Shown here: positions 1 to 5,765 of the stretch, one piece after another
How positions within the stretch are numbered: the stretch's first letter is position 1
How the letters are laid out: each line of letters opens with the position of its first letter
Assembly (NCBI GenBank): GCA_910578865.1
Contig: CAJTRM010000065.1
Span: 1-6,851, forward strand
From: an uncultured Dorea sp.
Lineage (GTDB): Bacteria; Bacillota_A; Clostridia; Lachnospirales; Lachnospiraceae
DNA: 6,851 nt
Direction of reading: 5' to 3'
Notes under the pieces: generated by a model
What the model was told of the DNA's origin: nothing
Seen by the model: the letters and a program-made list of their open reading frames with translations, nothing else
The model's database searches: none
Position numbers and translations under genes: made by a program

Positions 1-5
1 TTAAA

Positions 6-25
6 AATATATCGGGAGATATATT
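6..25. repeat. Perfect 8-bp inverted repeat upstream of the permease operon
   Basis: AATATATC (6-13) and GATATATT (18-25) are perfect reverse complements separated by GGGA. The repeat ends 36 bases before the permease start codon. A TTGACA lies at its right edge (24-29), but I see no acceptable -10 at 16-18 bp after it. The element could be an operator for a regulator encoded outside the window, or a short mRNA hairpin. The symmetry is seen directly; the function is not known. Confidence 0.45.
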
Positions 26-61
26 GACAAATTTCAAATATTGAGATAGGAGGATTACAGC

Positions 62-940
62 ATGGTATTAGTTTTCAGAGTTATAACCGTTATATTTATC
101 ATTTTACTGGCAGCCTATACATACAAAGATATTTTTAAGAACAGAGACAAAAGCGAACCGGCGGGGCATTTTATTGCATACGGGATTATGGGCGCTGTAA
201 TAAACTTCCTGGACACACTTGGAATCGGAAGCAATGCAACCCAGATGATGTTTTTCAAATTTCTCAAGCTGAGCCCGGACGAGGATCTCCCCGGAAACGG
301 AAACGTAATCTTTGCAATACCCGTTGCATTTGAGTTTTTGCTGTTTCTCGGTCTGATCAGCGTTGAACCGGTTACATTAATCACGATGATCGTTGCCTCA
401 ATGGTGGGATCCTGGGTGGGCGCCCGGATTGTAACAAAACTCCCGGTGAACAAGATTAGGGCCGTCCTGGCATTTACACTGCCGGTTGTTGCAGTTGTAC
501 TTGTTATGAAGGTCAATGCTTTCGGCCCGTTCGGCATGATGGGAGACGCCGTAGGCCTTACCGGCGGAAAATTGCTCATCGGTATCGTGATTAATTTTAT
601 CCTGGGCGCACTGATGTGCTGCGGCGTCGGCTTATATGCACCATGTATGGCCCTCTGTGCATTGCTTGGAATGAACCTGACCGTCGCATTTCCAATTATG
701 ATGGGCTCCTGTGCATTTTTAATGCCGGTAAACTCCGTAGAGTTTATCAAAGCCGGCCGCTATAACCGCAATGCCGCTTTAATTGCAATCCCGACAGGTA
801 TTATCGGCGTATGGATCGCATACGCAATCGTAAAGACTATGCCGATATATGTATTAACACTGATTGTTGCCGGAGTATTGATTTATATGTCTGTAAGCTT
901 TATTATTTCAATTAGAAATTCCAAAAATAAGATTGGATAG
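62..940 (+). CDS. TSUP / TauE-SafE-like membrane permease
   Basis: This 292-residue, very hydrophobic protein has about eight or nine membrane segments (roughly residues 1-20, 35-58, 82-100, 103-125, 133-150, 168-200, 205-225, 237-258 and 262-282). Two related glycine motifs, DTLGIGSNAT (51-60) and CCGVGLYAP (186-194), sit at the start of the two halves. This matches the internally duplicated TauE/SafE (TSUP) family, whose members move small organic or sulfur-containing anions such as sulfite, sulfoacetate or organic acids across the inner membrane. The start is set by AGGAGG at 48-53, 8 nt before the ATG. It is the first visible gene of a three-gene operon; 11 nt separate it from the OCD-family gene, so the transported molecule is probably substrate or product of that enzyme (inference). 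The specific substrate cannot be read from the sequence. The family call is fairly sure, the transport direction is not. Confidence 0.8.
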   Translation: MVLVFRVITVIFIILLAAYTYKDIFKNRDKSEPAGHFIAYGIMGAVINFLDTLGIGSNATQMMFFKFLKLSPDEDLPGNGNVIFAIPVAFEFLLFLGLISVEPVTLITMIVASMVGSWVGARIVTKLPVNKIRAVLAFTLPVVAVVLVMKVNAFGPFGMMGDAVGLTGGKLLIGIVINFILGALMCCGVGLYAPCMALCALLGMNLTVAFPIMMGSCAFLMPVNSVEFIKAGRYNRNAALIAIPTGIIGVWIAYAIVKTMPIYVLTLIVAGVLIYMSVSFIISIRNSKNKIG

Positions 941-951
941 GAGGTACAAAA

Positions 952-1938
952 ATGTTATTATTATCAAGAGAAGATATTAAGAAAGTATTCACTATGGAAG
1001 ACGCCATTGCAGCAGATAAAAAGGCATTCCAGTTTGTTGTCGAGGAGAAATGTGTCGCGCCTCTGCGTACCAATATACAAGCGCCGAAATATGACGGCTG
1101 CTTCTTATTTATGCCTGCATATGTGGAGGAAATGGATACTGCTTCTTTAAAGATTATCAATATTTTCCCGCACAATATTGACAACGGAATCCCGTCATCT
1201 CCGGCACAGGTGCTTTTGATCGACGGAAAAACCGGCGTAGTGCAGTCTGTGCTTGACGGTACATATGTAACCCAGCTCAGAACCGGAGCTTCTTCCGGCG
1301 CCGCATTTGATGTCCTCGCAAAAAAAGAATGCCGGATAGGGGCATTGATCGGAACCGGCGGCCAGGCAGCAACCCAGCTTGAAGCTATGCTCGTTGCCAG
1401 AAAACTTGAAGAGGTTCGTGTATTTGATATTAATTATGAGCGCACCGCTGCCTTTGCAGAACAGATGCAGGAAGAGCTGAAAGCTTACGGCGCAAAGATT
1501 GTGCCTGCAAAATCTTCCGACGAAGCAATTGATAACGCGGATCTTCTGATTACGGTTACTCCGTCCTCTAAACCGGTATTTGACGGAACCAAAGTAAAAA
1601 AGGGAGCCACGATCAGTTGTGTCGGCGCTTACCAGCATCATATGCAGGAAATGGATCCGGCAATCCTGCCAAGGGCGTCAAAGATTTATTTTGACTCCCA
1701 GTCCGCAGTGCTTTCCGAGTCCGGGGATATCCTGATTCCTCTGGAAGAGGGGATTATTACTGAGAAGGACTTCACCGGAAATCTGGGTGACGTCATCAAC
1801 GGAAACCTTGTAGGACGGGAAAATGATGACGAGATTATTGTCTATGAAACTGTAGGCGTTGCAACGCAGGATTTGGTCACAGCAAAAATCATCTACGAGA
1901 AGGCCGTTGCTGCAGGCGTCGGTACAGAATGGAATTAA
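952..1938 (+). CDS. Ornithine cyclodeaminase/mu-crystallin family protein, likely a ketimine reductase or amino-acid dehydrogenase
   Basis: The protein has 328 residues, the normal length for this NAD(P)-dependent cytoplasmic family. Visible landmarks are R39 (APLRT), K67 (SLKIINIFPHN), R110 in QLRTGASSG, the Rossmann loop GTGGQA (134-139), an acidic D159 after the second strand (suggesting NADH over NADPH), and the C-terminal block GNLGDVINGNLVGR (276-289). Bacterial ornithine cyclodeaminase uses an Asp in a VGxD motif as catalytic base. Here the motif reads VGAYQHHMQEMDP, with Y227 at that place. This GA(Y/F)..M.E form is typical of pyrroline-2-carboxylate/ketimine reductases and alanine-dehydrogenase-like members. 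I therefore doubt ornithine deamination and favour reduction of a cyclic or N-alkyl imine, or oxidative deamination of an amino acid. AGGAGG at 939-944 overlaps the permease stop; the ATG follows 7 nt later. The next gene encodes a tautomerase, which fits imine/enamine chemistry. Substrate unknown. Confidence 0.85.
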   Translation: MLLLSREDIKKVFTMEDAIAADKKAFQFVVEEKCVAPLRTNIQAPKYDGCFLFMPAYVEEMDTASLKIINIFPHNIDNGIPSSPAQVLLIDGKTGVVQSVLDGTYVTQLRTGASSGAAFDVLAKKECRIGALIGTGGQAATQLEAMLVARKLEEVRVFDINYERTAAFAEQMQEELKAYGAKIVPAKSSDEAIDNADLLITVTPSSKPVFDGTKVKKGATISCVGAYQHHMQEMDPAILPRASKIYFDSQSAVLSESGDILIPLEEGIITEKDFTGNLGDVINGNLVGRENDDEIIVYETVGVATQDLVTAKIIYEKAVAAGVGTEWN

Positions 1939-1951
1939 GGAGGAAATTACA

Positions 1952-2164
1952 ATGCCGCATATCAGTGTCAAAATGTATCCGGGGAGAACGGATGAAGTAA
2001 AGAAAAAGATTGCAGAAAAAGTAAGAGACTGTCTGGTAGAAGAAATGCAGATGGAGCCGAAGTATTTCTCCGTGTCCGTGGAGGATGTTGAAAAAGCTGA
2101 CTGGCAGACAGCAGTTGTCGACCAGATTAATGAAAAAGATCTGTATGTAAAGGCTAATTTCTAA
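1952..2164 (+). CDS. 4-oxalocrotonate tautomerase family protein, PptA/YdcE-like
   Basis: This 70-residue protein begins MPHISVKMYPGR. After Met removal the N-terminal Pro1 would be the catalytic base of the tautomerase superfamily, and Arg11 in GRTDE matches Arg11 of 4-oxalocrotonate tautomerase. Arg39 of that enzyme is not kept (a Ser is at that place), while Trp50 occupies the position of its Phe50. The MPHI start and this pattern resemble PptA/YdcE-type dimeric tautomerases more than the catabolic hexameric ones. A TTG at 1859 in the same frame would give a longer protein, but it lies inside the previous gene; AGGAGG at 1938-1943, 8 nt before the ATG, fixes the start and places Pro at position 2 as the chemistry requires. 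The gene is 13 nt after the OCD-family stop and is last in the operon. It likely interconverts keto/enol or imine/enamine forms of a metabolite handled by its neighbour; the substrate is unknown. Confidence 0.85.
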   Translation: MPHISVKMYPGRTDEVKKKIAEKVRDCLVEEMQMEPKYFSVSVEDVEKADWQTAVVDQINEKDLYVKANF

Positions 2165-2184
2165 CAGATTTCTATGAAGAAAAA

Positions 2185-2240
2185 GGCTGTCACGCCGGGA
2201 TCGAATCGGGGAGGATCCTCAGCATGGCAGCTCTTTTTTT
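2185..2240 (+). terminator. Intrinsic terminator of the permease-OCD-tautomerase operon, perhaps bidirectional
   Basis: GGCTGTCA (2185-2192) pairs with TGGCAGCT (2225-2232), including two G-U wobbles, and is followed by C and seven T (2234-2240). The stem can continue with GC (2194-2195) against GC (2222-2223) after one mismatch. On the minus strand the wobbles become A-C mismatches, but the five-base A/T tract at 2180-2184 could still help end the kinase transcript, whose stop codon is 33 bp away. The loop contains a perfect 10-bp palindrome, GAGGATCCTC (2211-2220). Confidence 0.7.
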
Positions 2241-2272
2241 CAAGCTCCTCTACAAAAGCCACATCATATATA

Positions 2273-3424
2273 TTACACCAGACATATTTCAAAAACTGTC
2301 CTGCCATCTATTGCAGAAACTACAATCGTTCCATGATGAAGCTCGATATACTCCCGGCAGAGCGCCATCCCAATTCCCGTCTGTCCCTGCGCTCCTTTAT
2401 AGAAGCGCTCAAATAAATGCTCTGCATCCTCCTCAGAAATCACTGTTCCGTCATTTGATATTTTTATCCTCAATCCATCAGAACTTTCCTTTCTTCTGGC
2501 TTTTATACAAATAGTACTTCCGGCATAGCGAATACTATTTGTAAGTACATTGGAAAATGCAGAAAACAGCATATCCTCATCACACTTGCACAAAAGCGGT
2601 TCCGGCATATCCATGCTCAAATGAATTCCTCTTTGTCTGGCATGAGTCTCTATCACACCTGCAGCATCATAAAGAATCTCCCTGATATCGCATTCCTCAA
2701 TATTGGGCTTCGCAAGACCGCTGTCTAACTTACTGAGTTCCAAAATATCATTAATAAGAGCCGTCATGCGTTCTGTCTCTTTTTCAATAATCTGACAAGC
2801 CTGTTGCTGCGTCACAATGCCATCTCTCATCCCATCTGAGTAACCCCTGACTGCCATAATCGGAGTTTTCAATTCATGGGAAGCATTTGCAAAAAATTCC
2901 TTCATGCTTTCATCCTTTGCATCCAGCACACGGGTCGCATGTCTGCTGACCAGATACAATAATACGCTGATCACACCCACAACTACTAACAAAACATACG
3001 TTGCTGTCCGCACTGTGTTCGTTGTAAAGCTTACATCAGTATAGATCAGCTCCTCTTCCCCCGCTGTCTCCACAAAATAATACATTTCACAATCCACAGT
3101 CCTGAAATACTGCACTTTATTCAAAGGAATCGTTTCCTTGTTTTCCAGATAATAAGACAACAGTTCCTGCTCCCCGACCGTCAAATATTCATTTCCTTCC
3201 TCATCCATACCAAGAGAAAAAATGTCAGGCACAGTCTTGGAAGATGGCAGCCATACCTGCTCCATAACCTCATGCAGAGAATCCACAGCTCTCCGATGAA
3301 TATGTAACATTTCAGTGGCATAAAACAATATAATGATAACTACGCCCGATATCATGGAAAGCATGACAACCAGCCCCAGCGTCTTTCTGTTTAAAGATAC
3401 TTTTTTTCTATCAAATGTTATCAT
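2273..3424 (-). CDS. Membrane sensor histidine kinase (HisKA/HATPase)
   Basis: The protein has 383 residues: a cytoplasmic start, TM1 at about 15-37, an extracytoplasmic sensor of about 100 residues (38-138) with many acidic residues, and TM2 at about 139-160. The kinase follows almost directly, without an obvious HAMP domain. The H box ASHELKTP places the phosphorylated His at 183. The ATPase shows the N box NVLTNSIRYA (292-301), G1 SNDGT (323-327), F box LFERFYKG (337-344) and G2 GQTGIGMAL (347-355). It should autophosphorylate on H183 and pass phosphate to the adjacent regulator. Its ATG overlaps the regulator's TGA by four bases (ATGA, 3421-3424), implying translational coupling. The signal sensed is unknown; I do not recognise the sensor region. 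The terminator at 2185-2240 lies just past its end. Confidence 0.93.
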   Translation of the reverse strand: MITFDRKKVSLNRKTLGLVVMLSMISGVVIIILFYATEMLHIHRRAVDSLHEVMEQVWLPSSKTVPDIFSLGMDEEGNEYLTVGEQELLSYYLENKETIPLNKVQYFRTVDCEMYYFVETAGEEELIYTDVSFTTNTVRTATYVLLVVVGVISVLLYLVSRHATRVLDAKDESMKEFFANASHELKTPIMAVRGYSDGMRDGIVTQQQACQIIEKETERMTALINDILELSKLDSGLAKPNIEECDIREILYDAAGVIETHARQRGIHLSMDMPEPLLCKCDEDMLFSAFSNVLTNSIRYAGSTICIKARRKESSDGLRIKISNDGTVISEEDAEHLFERFYKGAQGQTGIGMALCREYIELHHGTIVVSAIDGRTVFEICLV

Positions 3425-4125
3425 GCATTCATATCCTTCTTTGTCAGCTTAAATCCATAACCCCACACAGTCTGAACATAGACGTCCGCCCCGGCAGCTG
3501 TAAGCTTTTTGCGGAGCCTCCGGTTTGTCTCATCGGCCACACGGGTCTCCACATCAAAATTCATATTCCAGATTTCATCCAAAATCTCGTCTTTGCTGAC
3601 CGCTTCTTCAAAGCGCCGCATCATATATTCAAGAAACCTCATTTCCGTCGGTGTCAGGGAAAGAATCTCCTTCCCCACCTGAAATACATGCTTCTTTCCG
3701 AAGTAGCAAAGATTCCCGCATTCCAGATCCTGTTCGTCCTGCTCCGGCAGGACACGCTTTTCATATTCAATGCGACGTAGTAAAGCTTTGATTTTTGCAG
3801 ACAATATCATTGGCTTAAACGGCTTCGCGATATAATCATCACTCCCCAGAGACAACCCGCTGTAATAGTCACTGTCCGTATCCTTTGCAGTCAGCATGAT
3901 AACCGGTACCTTGGAAACAGCACGCAGGGCAGTCAATACTCCGATCCCGTCTGTTCCAGGCATCATAATATCTAAAAGTACCAGATCACATGGTCTTATT
4001 TTGAATTCCTCCAACAGAAGATCACCATTTTCAAAAGATATTACTTCATATCCGTCATTTATTAAAAATGCAGATACAATATCTCGAATTTCCTTCTCAT
4101 CTTCCGCATAAAATATGACAGCCAT
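3421..4125 (-). CDS. OmpR-family DNA-binding response regulator
   Basis: Counted from the ATG at 4125 the protein has 234 residues. The receiver domain (about 1-117) shows the acidic pair E8-D9, phospho-acceptor D52 in LVLLDIMMPGTDG, T79 in MLTA and K101 in KPF. A winged-helix output domain follows (about 136-229), with LTPTEMRFLEYM, the recognition-helix region RVADETNRRLRKKL and VQTVWGYGFKL near the end. It should be phosphorylated by the kinase encoded immediately downstream and bind direct-repeat DNA as a dimer. The frame also has a TTG four codons upstream (4137), but MAVIFYAEDE is the usual receiver start and GGTGGG just upstream can serve as ribosome binding site, so I chose 4125. Likely targets include its own operon through the 11-bp repeats at 4645-4677 (inference). 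Confidence 0.94.
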   Translation of the reverse strand: MAVIFYAEDEKEIRDIVSAFLINDGYEVISFENGDLLLEEFKIRPCDLVLLDIMMPGTDGIGVLTALRAVSKVPVIMLTAKDTDSDYYSGLSLGSDDYIAKPFKPMILSAKIKALLRRIEYEKRVLPEQDEQDLECGNLCYFGKKHVFQVGKEILSLTPTEMRFLEYMMRRFEEAVSKDEILDEIWNMNFDVETRVADETNRRLRKKLTAAGADVYVQTVWGYGFKLTKKDMNA

Positions 4126-4160
4126 TCTACCCACCAACTTTCTCTACCGGCACTGCCAAA

Positions 4161-4565
4161 TTACCGAAGACCTCTCTTATCCATAATACGCCTTCCCGCT
4201 ATACCGATCAGTAACCCGGCCAGCGAGCTTATGAACCCCGGAAACATTGCATATACGCTGGGGACTTGAACATCCCGGGAAGCTATCGTTATTGTTTCTG
4301 CAATACTGAATGTAGCATATCCCATGAGCATATACATTAGTCCAAAGAATATGGGAACAATCCACCGGGCTTTGCCGCCTGATCCATTGATACCAATCCA
4401 TACAGAGCAGATTACTGTAGTAATAGGCAGTATCAGATAAAATTCAACAAATACGAAGCCAAGCATGTCACTGCCGCTTACCCCGAGCCAAAACCATGCA
4501 AGAGTCAACAGACATACAGCCATGTAAATAATAACCGGAAAAAACATTTTAATTTTTTGATTCAT
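4161..4565 (-). CDS. Small four-helix membrane protein, first gene of the two-component operon
   Basis: This is a 134-residue protein with four predicted membrane segments at about 8-28, 36-58, 67-90 and 105-124, short loops, and a basic tail (GRRIMDKRGLR) that suggests a cytoplasmic C-terminus. I do not recognise a family and see no catalytic motif. The ATG at 4565 is preceded by AAGGATGG about 9 nt upstream. The stop lies 35 nt before the regulator start, so it is co-transcribed with the regulator and kinase. It may be the effector controlled by the system, or an accessory that modulates the kinase in the membrane; neither can be told from the sequence. Real gene: likely, from length, binding site, hydrophobic periodicity and operon fit. 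Confidence 0.75.
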   Translation of the reverse strand: MNQKIKMFFPVIIYMAVCLLTLAWFWLGVSGSDMLGFVFVEFYLILPITTVICSVWIGINGSGGKARWIVPIFFGLMYMLMGYATFSIAETITIASRDVQVPSVYAMFPGFISSLAGLLIGIAGRRIMDKRGLR

Positions 4566-4610
4566 TTTTGCACCATCCTTATGAAATATGTTTTGCTTTG
4601 TTACAATTGC

Positions 4611-4639
4611 ATTTTACCAAGAAACAGAAAATAATTTCT
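4611..4639 (-). promoter_or_regulatory. Putative activated promoter of the membrane protein/two-component operon
   Basis: On the minus strand TGGTAAAAT forms an extended -10 (hexamer TAAAAT, 4611-4616). At the 17-bp spacing the -35 position reads AGAAAT (4634-4639), a poor match. A weak -35 with 11-bp direct repeats directly upstream is what an OmpR-type activated promoter looks like. The start codon is about 45 bases downstream of the -10. This is a sequence-based guess. Confidence 0.4.
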
Positions 4640-4644
4640 TACTC

Positions 4645-4677
4645 AAATACGCCACATAAATGCAACGAAAATGCAAC
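4645..4677 (-). repeat. Three tandem 11-bp units, probable response-regulator operator
   Basis: Read on the minus strand, the units are GTTGCATTTTC (4677-4667), GTTGCATTTAT (4666-4656) and a degenerate GTGGCGTATTT (4655-4645). The first two share nine consecutive bases; the third keeps G, T, GC and the T-rich end. One-helical-turn direct repeats are the established binding pattern of OmpR/PhoB-family regulators, and this array sits just upstream of the -35 position of the operon that encodes such a regulator. The repeats are seen directly; binding is inferred. Confidence 0.55.
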
Positions 4678-4693
4678 AGAAACAAATCCCCCT

Positions 4694-5449
4694 TTAATCC
4701 CTCCGCAGCATTTCATTTATTACACATCGTGCTTTTTGAATCTCTTCCTTGTCCGTCCGCAAAATATCAAATTCACTAAAGCCAGGAACCCCCATATTAA
4801 TACACTGCTTTCGATAAACCATACCGCTCTTTATGATCTGCTTTCCTGACATATGAAAGCTCCCTGCAGAGCCATCTTTTATCATACTGCGAATCACCTC
4901 GGCATTAACCCCGCTGCCCACCAAAATTTCAATCCTCTCGTCTGCCTGGGCAATAAGCCTTTTCAACGTTTCCATTCCTTCAATGCAGCAAGAAGCCTGC
5001 CCGGATGTAAGAATTGTATCAATCCCCAGTGATACAGCCTCCTCAAGCGCCTTATACGGATCCCGGCATACATCAAATGCCCGGTGCAAAGTAAATCGCA
5101 GCGAATCCGCGCATTCTCTAAGTTCACTCATCCTGTCCATATCTAAACACCCATCCGCTTTCAAACATCCGGCTACAACTCCGTCAGCTCCCAGCTCCTG
5201 AAACATCTGAATGTCCTCTCTCATCATCTGAAACTCCGCATTTGTATACAAAAAATCTCCGAACCTTGGCCGAATCAGGACATTTAACTTTATATCACAC
5301 GCCTTACGAATCTGTTTAAACTGGCTCACTCCGGGTGTTGTGCCGCCTATAATGAGGTTTGCACACACCTCCAGGCAATCTGCGCCTCCCTCCTGTGCTA
5401 TTACCGCAGACTCCACAGAATCTACACATACTTCTAACTTTGTTCTCAT
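4694..5449 (-). CDS. cutC: CutC family protein (annotated copper homeostasis)
   Basis: The 251 residues match CutC (PF03932), a TIM-barrel cytoplasmic protein, along the whole length: LEVCVDSVESA (5-15), GGADCLEVCANLIIGGTTP (21-39), IRPRFGDF (59-66), TLHRAFD (120-126), LTSG (147-150), GSGVN (178-182), SFHMSGK (197-203). Conserved E6, E27, R60, R62, H122 and R123 line the barrel mouth. The protein has about a dozen Cys. The copper role of bacterial CutC is disputed (in E. coli a copper phenotype was traced to an sRNA in the gene's 3' region), so the molecular function should be taken as open. It is not the choline TMA-lyase that shares the name. A GAGGACGGGG stretch lies just before the ATG, and a good promoter lies at 5502-5530. 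The membrane-protein operon starts 128 bp downstream on the same strand with no clear terminator between, so some read-through is possible. Confidence 0.92.
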   Translation of the reverse strand: MRTKLEVCVDSVESAVIAQEGGADCLEVCANLIIGGTTPGVSQFKQIRKACDIKLNVLIRPRFGDFLYTNAEFQMMREDIQMFQELGADGVVAGCLKADGCLDMDRMSELRECADSLRFTLHRAFDVCRDPYKALEEAVSLGIDTILTSGQASCCIEGMETLKRLIAQADERIEILVGSGVNAEVIRSMIKDGSAGSFHMSGKQIIKSGMVYRKQCINMGVPGFSEFDILRTDKEEIQKARCVINEMLRRD

Positions 5450-5501
5450 TCCCCGTCCTCCATTCTCATTTAATGCTCCCTAATCAAAATCTGGTAAATC
5501 T

Positions 5502-5530
5502 ATTATGCAAATATATCCTGAAAATTTCAA
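5502..5530 (-). promoter_or_regulatory. Probable sigma-A promoter of cutC
   Basis: On the minus strand, -35 TTGAAA (5525-5530) and -10 CATAAT (5502-5507) are separated by exactly 17 bp; each hexamer matches consensus at five of six positions. The start codon is about 52 bases downstream of the -10. The near-palindrome TGAAAATTTCA (5519-5529) overlaps the -35 and could be an operator. Confidence 0.6.
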
Positions 5531-5610
5531 GAGGTTTAACGACTTGTATCATTAGACAAACTGCTCATTGAAAAATAAAATTTTACAGTATTATTATCCA
5601 TATAATTTTG

Positions 5611-5639
5611 TTGGGTATCATGAAAAGAGATGATAGAAT
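5611..5639 (+). promoter_or_regulatory. Possible relic promoter before the hydrolase remnant
   Basis: TTGGGT (5611-5616) and TAGAAT (5634-5639) are 17 bp apart on the plus strand and point into the hydrolase remnant. There is no good ribosome binding site or intact reading frame after it. In AT-rich intergenic DNA such matches also arise by chance. Confidence 0.25.
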
Positions 5640-5765
5640 ATATTTGTAAGAACAATCAGGGTTTACAAGAATAGTGAATTATTCGTTTACAGAACCTATG
5701 GGCATGCCGCCTATGAAGAAGCCGGAGACTTTAATGACCGTGTTTGTCAGTTTCCTATGAGGTAA
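5637..5765 (+). pseudogene. C-terminal remnant of an alpha/beta hydrolase
   Basis: A plus-strand frame opens after a TAG at 5634 and ends with TAA at 5763-5765, giving about 42 codons with no plausible start. From 5646 it reads VRTIRVYKNSELFVYRTYGH and continues AAYEEAGDFNDRVCQF. The pattern 'strand, YGHAxYEEAxDFNxRVxxF' is what I know from the C-terminal end of alpha/beta-fold hydrolases: the His of YGHA (5703-5705) would be the catalytic-triad histidine, followed by the last helix. The nucleophile elbow and the rest of the fold are absent, since the upstream frame is closed by stops, so this is a decayed or deleted gene rather than a small protein. Its last 11 bases overlap the convergent phosphatase gene's 3' end. 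The family assignment comes from memory of the motif and was not searched. Confidence 0.55.

Noticed and set aside
24..52. TTGACA as -35 of the permease operon
   Set aside because: The only hexamer at 17-bp spacing is TAGGAG, which overlaps the ribosome binding site; no credible -10.
115..750. 211-codon minus-strand open frame
   Set aside because: Antisense shadow of the permease; the composition is unlike a real protein and it has no binding site.
1859..1951. TTG start extending the tautomerase
   Set aside because: It lies inside the OCD-family gene and would bury the N-terminal proline needed for catalysis.
2198..2212. GGGATCGAATCGGGG resembling a tRNA T arm
   Set aside because: No acceptor, anticodon or D arm surrounds it; it is the loop of the terminator and the likeness is most likely chance.
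2174..2514. Two short plus-strand open frames across the terminator and kinase 3' end
   Set aside because: They run antisense through the conserved kinase ATPase region and the terminator; no family similarity seen.
4126..4137. TTG start extending the response regulator by four codons
   Set aside because: The ATG at 4125 gives the normal receiver N-terminus, and the GGTGGG that would be codons is better read as the ribosome binding site.
4568..4849. 93-codon plus-strand open frame between the membrane protein gene and cutC
   Set aside because: Low-complexity translation, overlaps cutC in antisense, and covers the promoter and repeat region.
4694..5449. Choline trimethylamine-lyase CutC
   Set aside because: That glycyl-radical enzyme is over 800 residues; this is the unrelated PF03932 protein.
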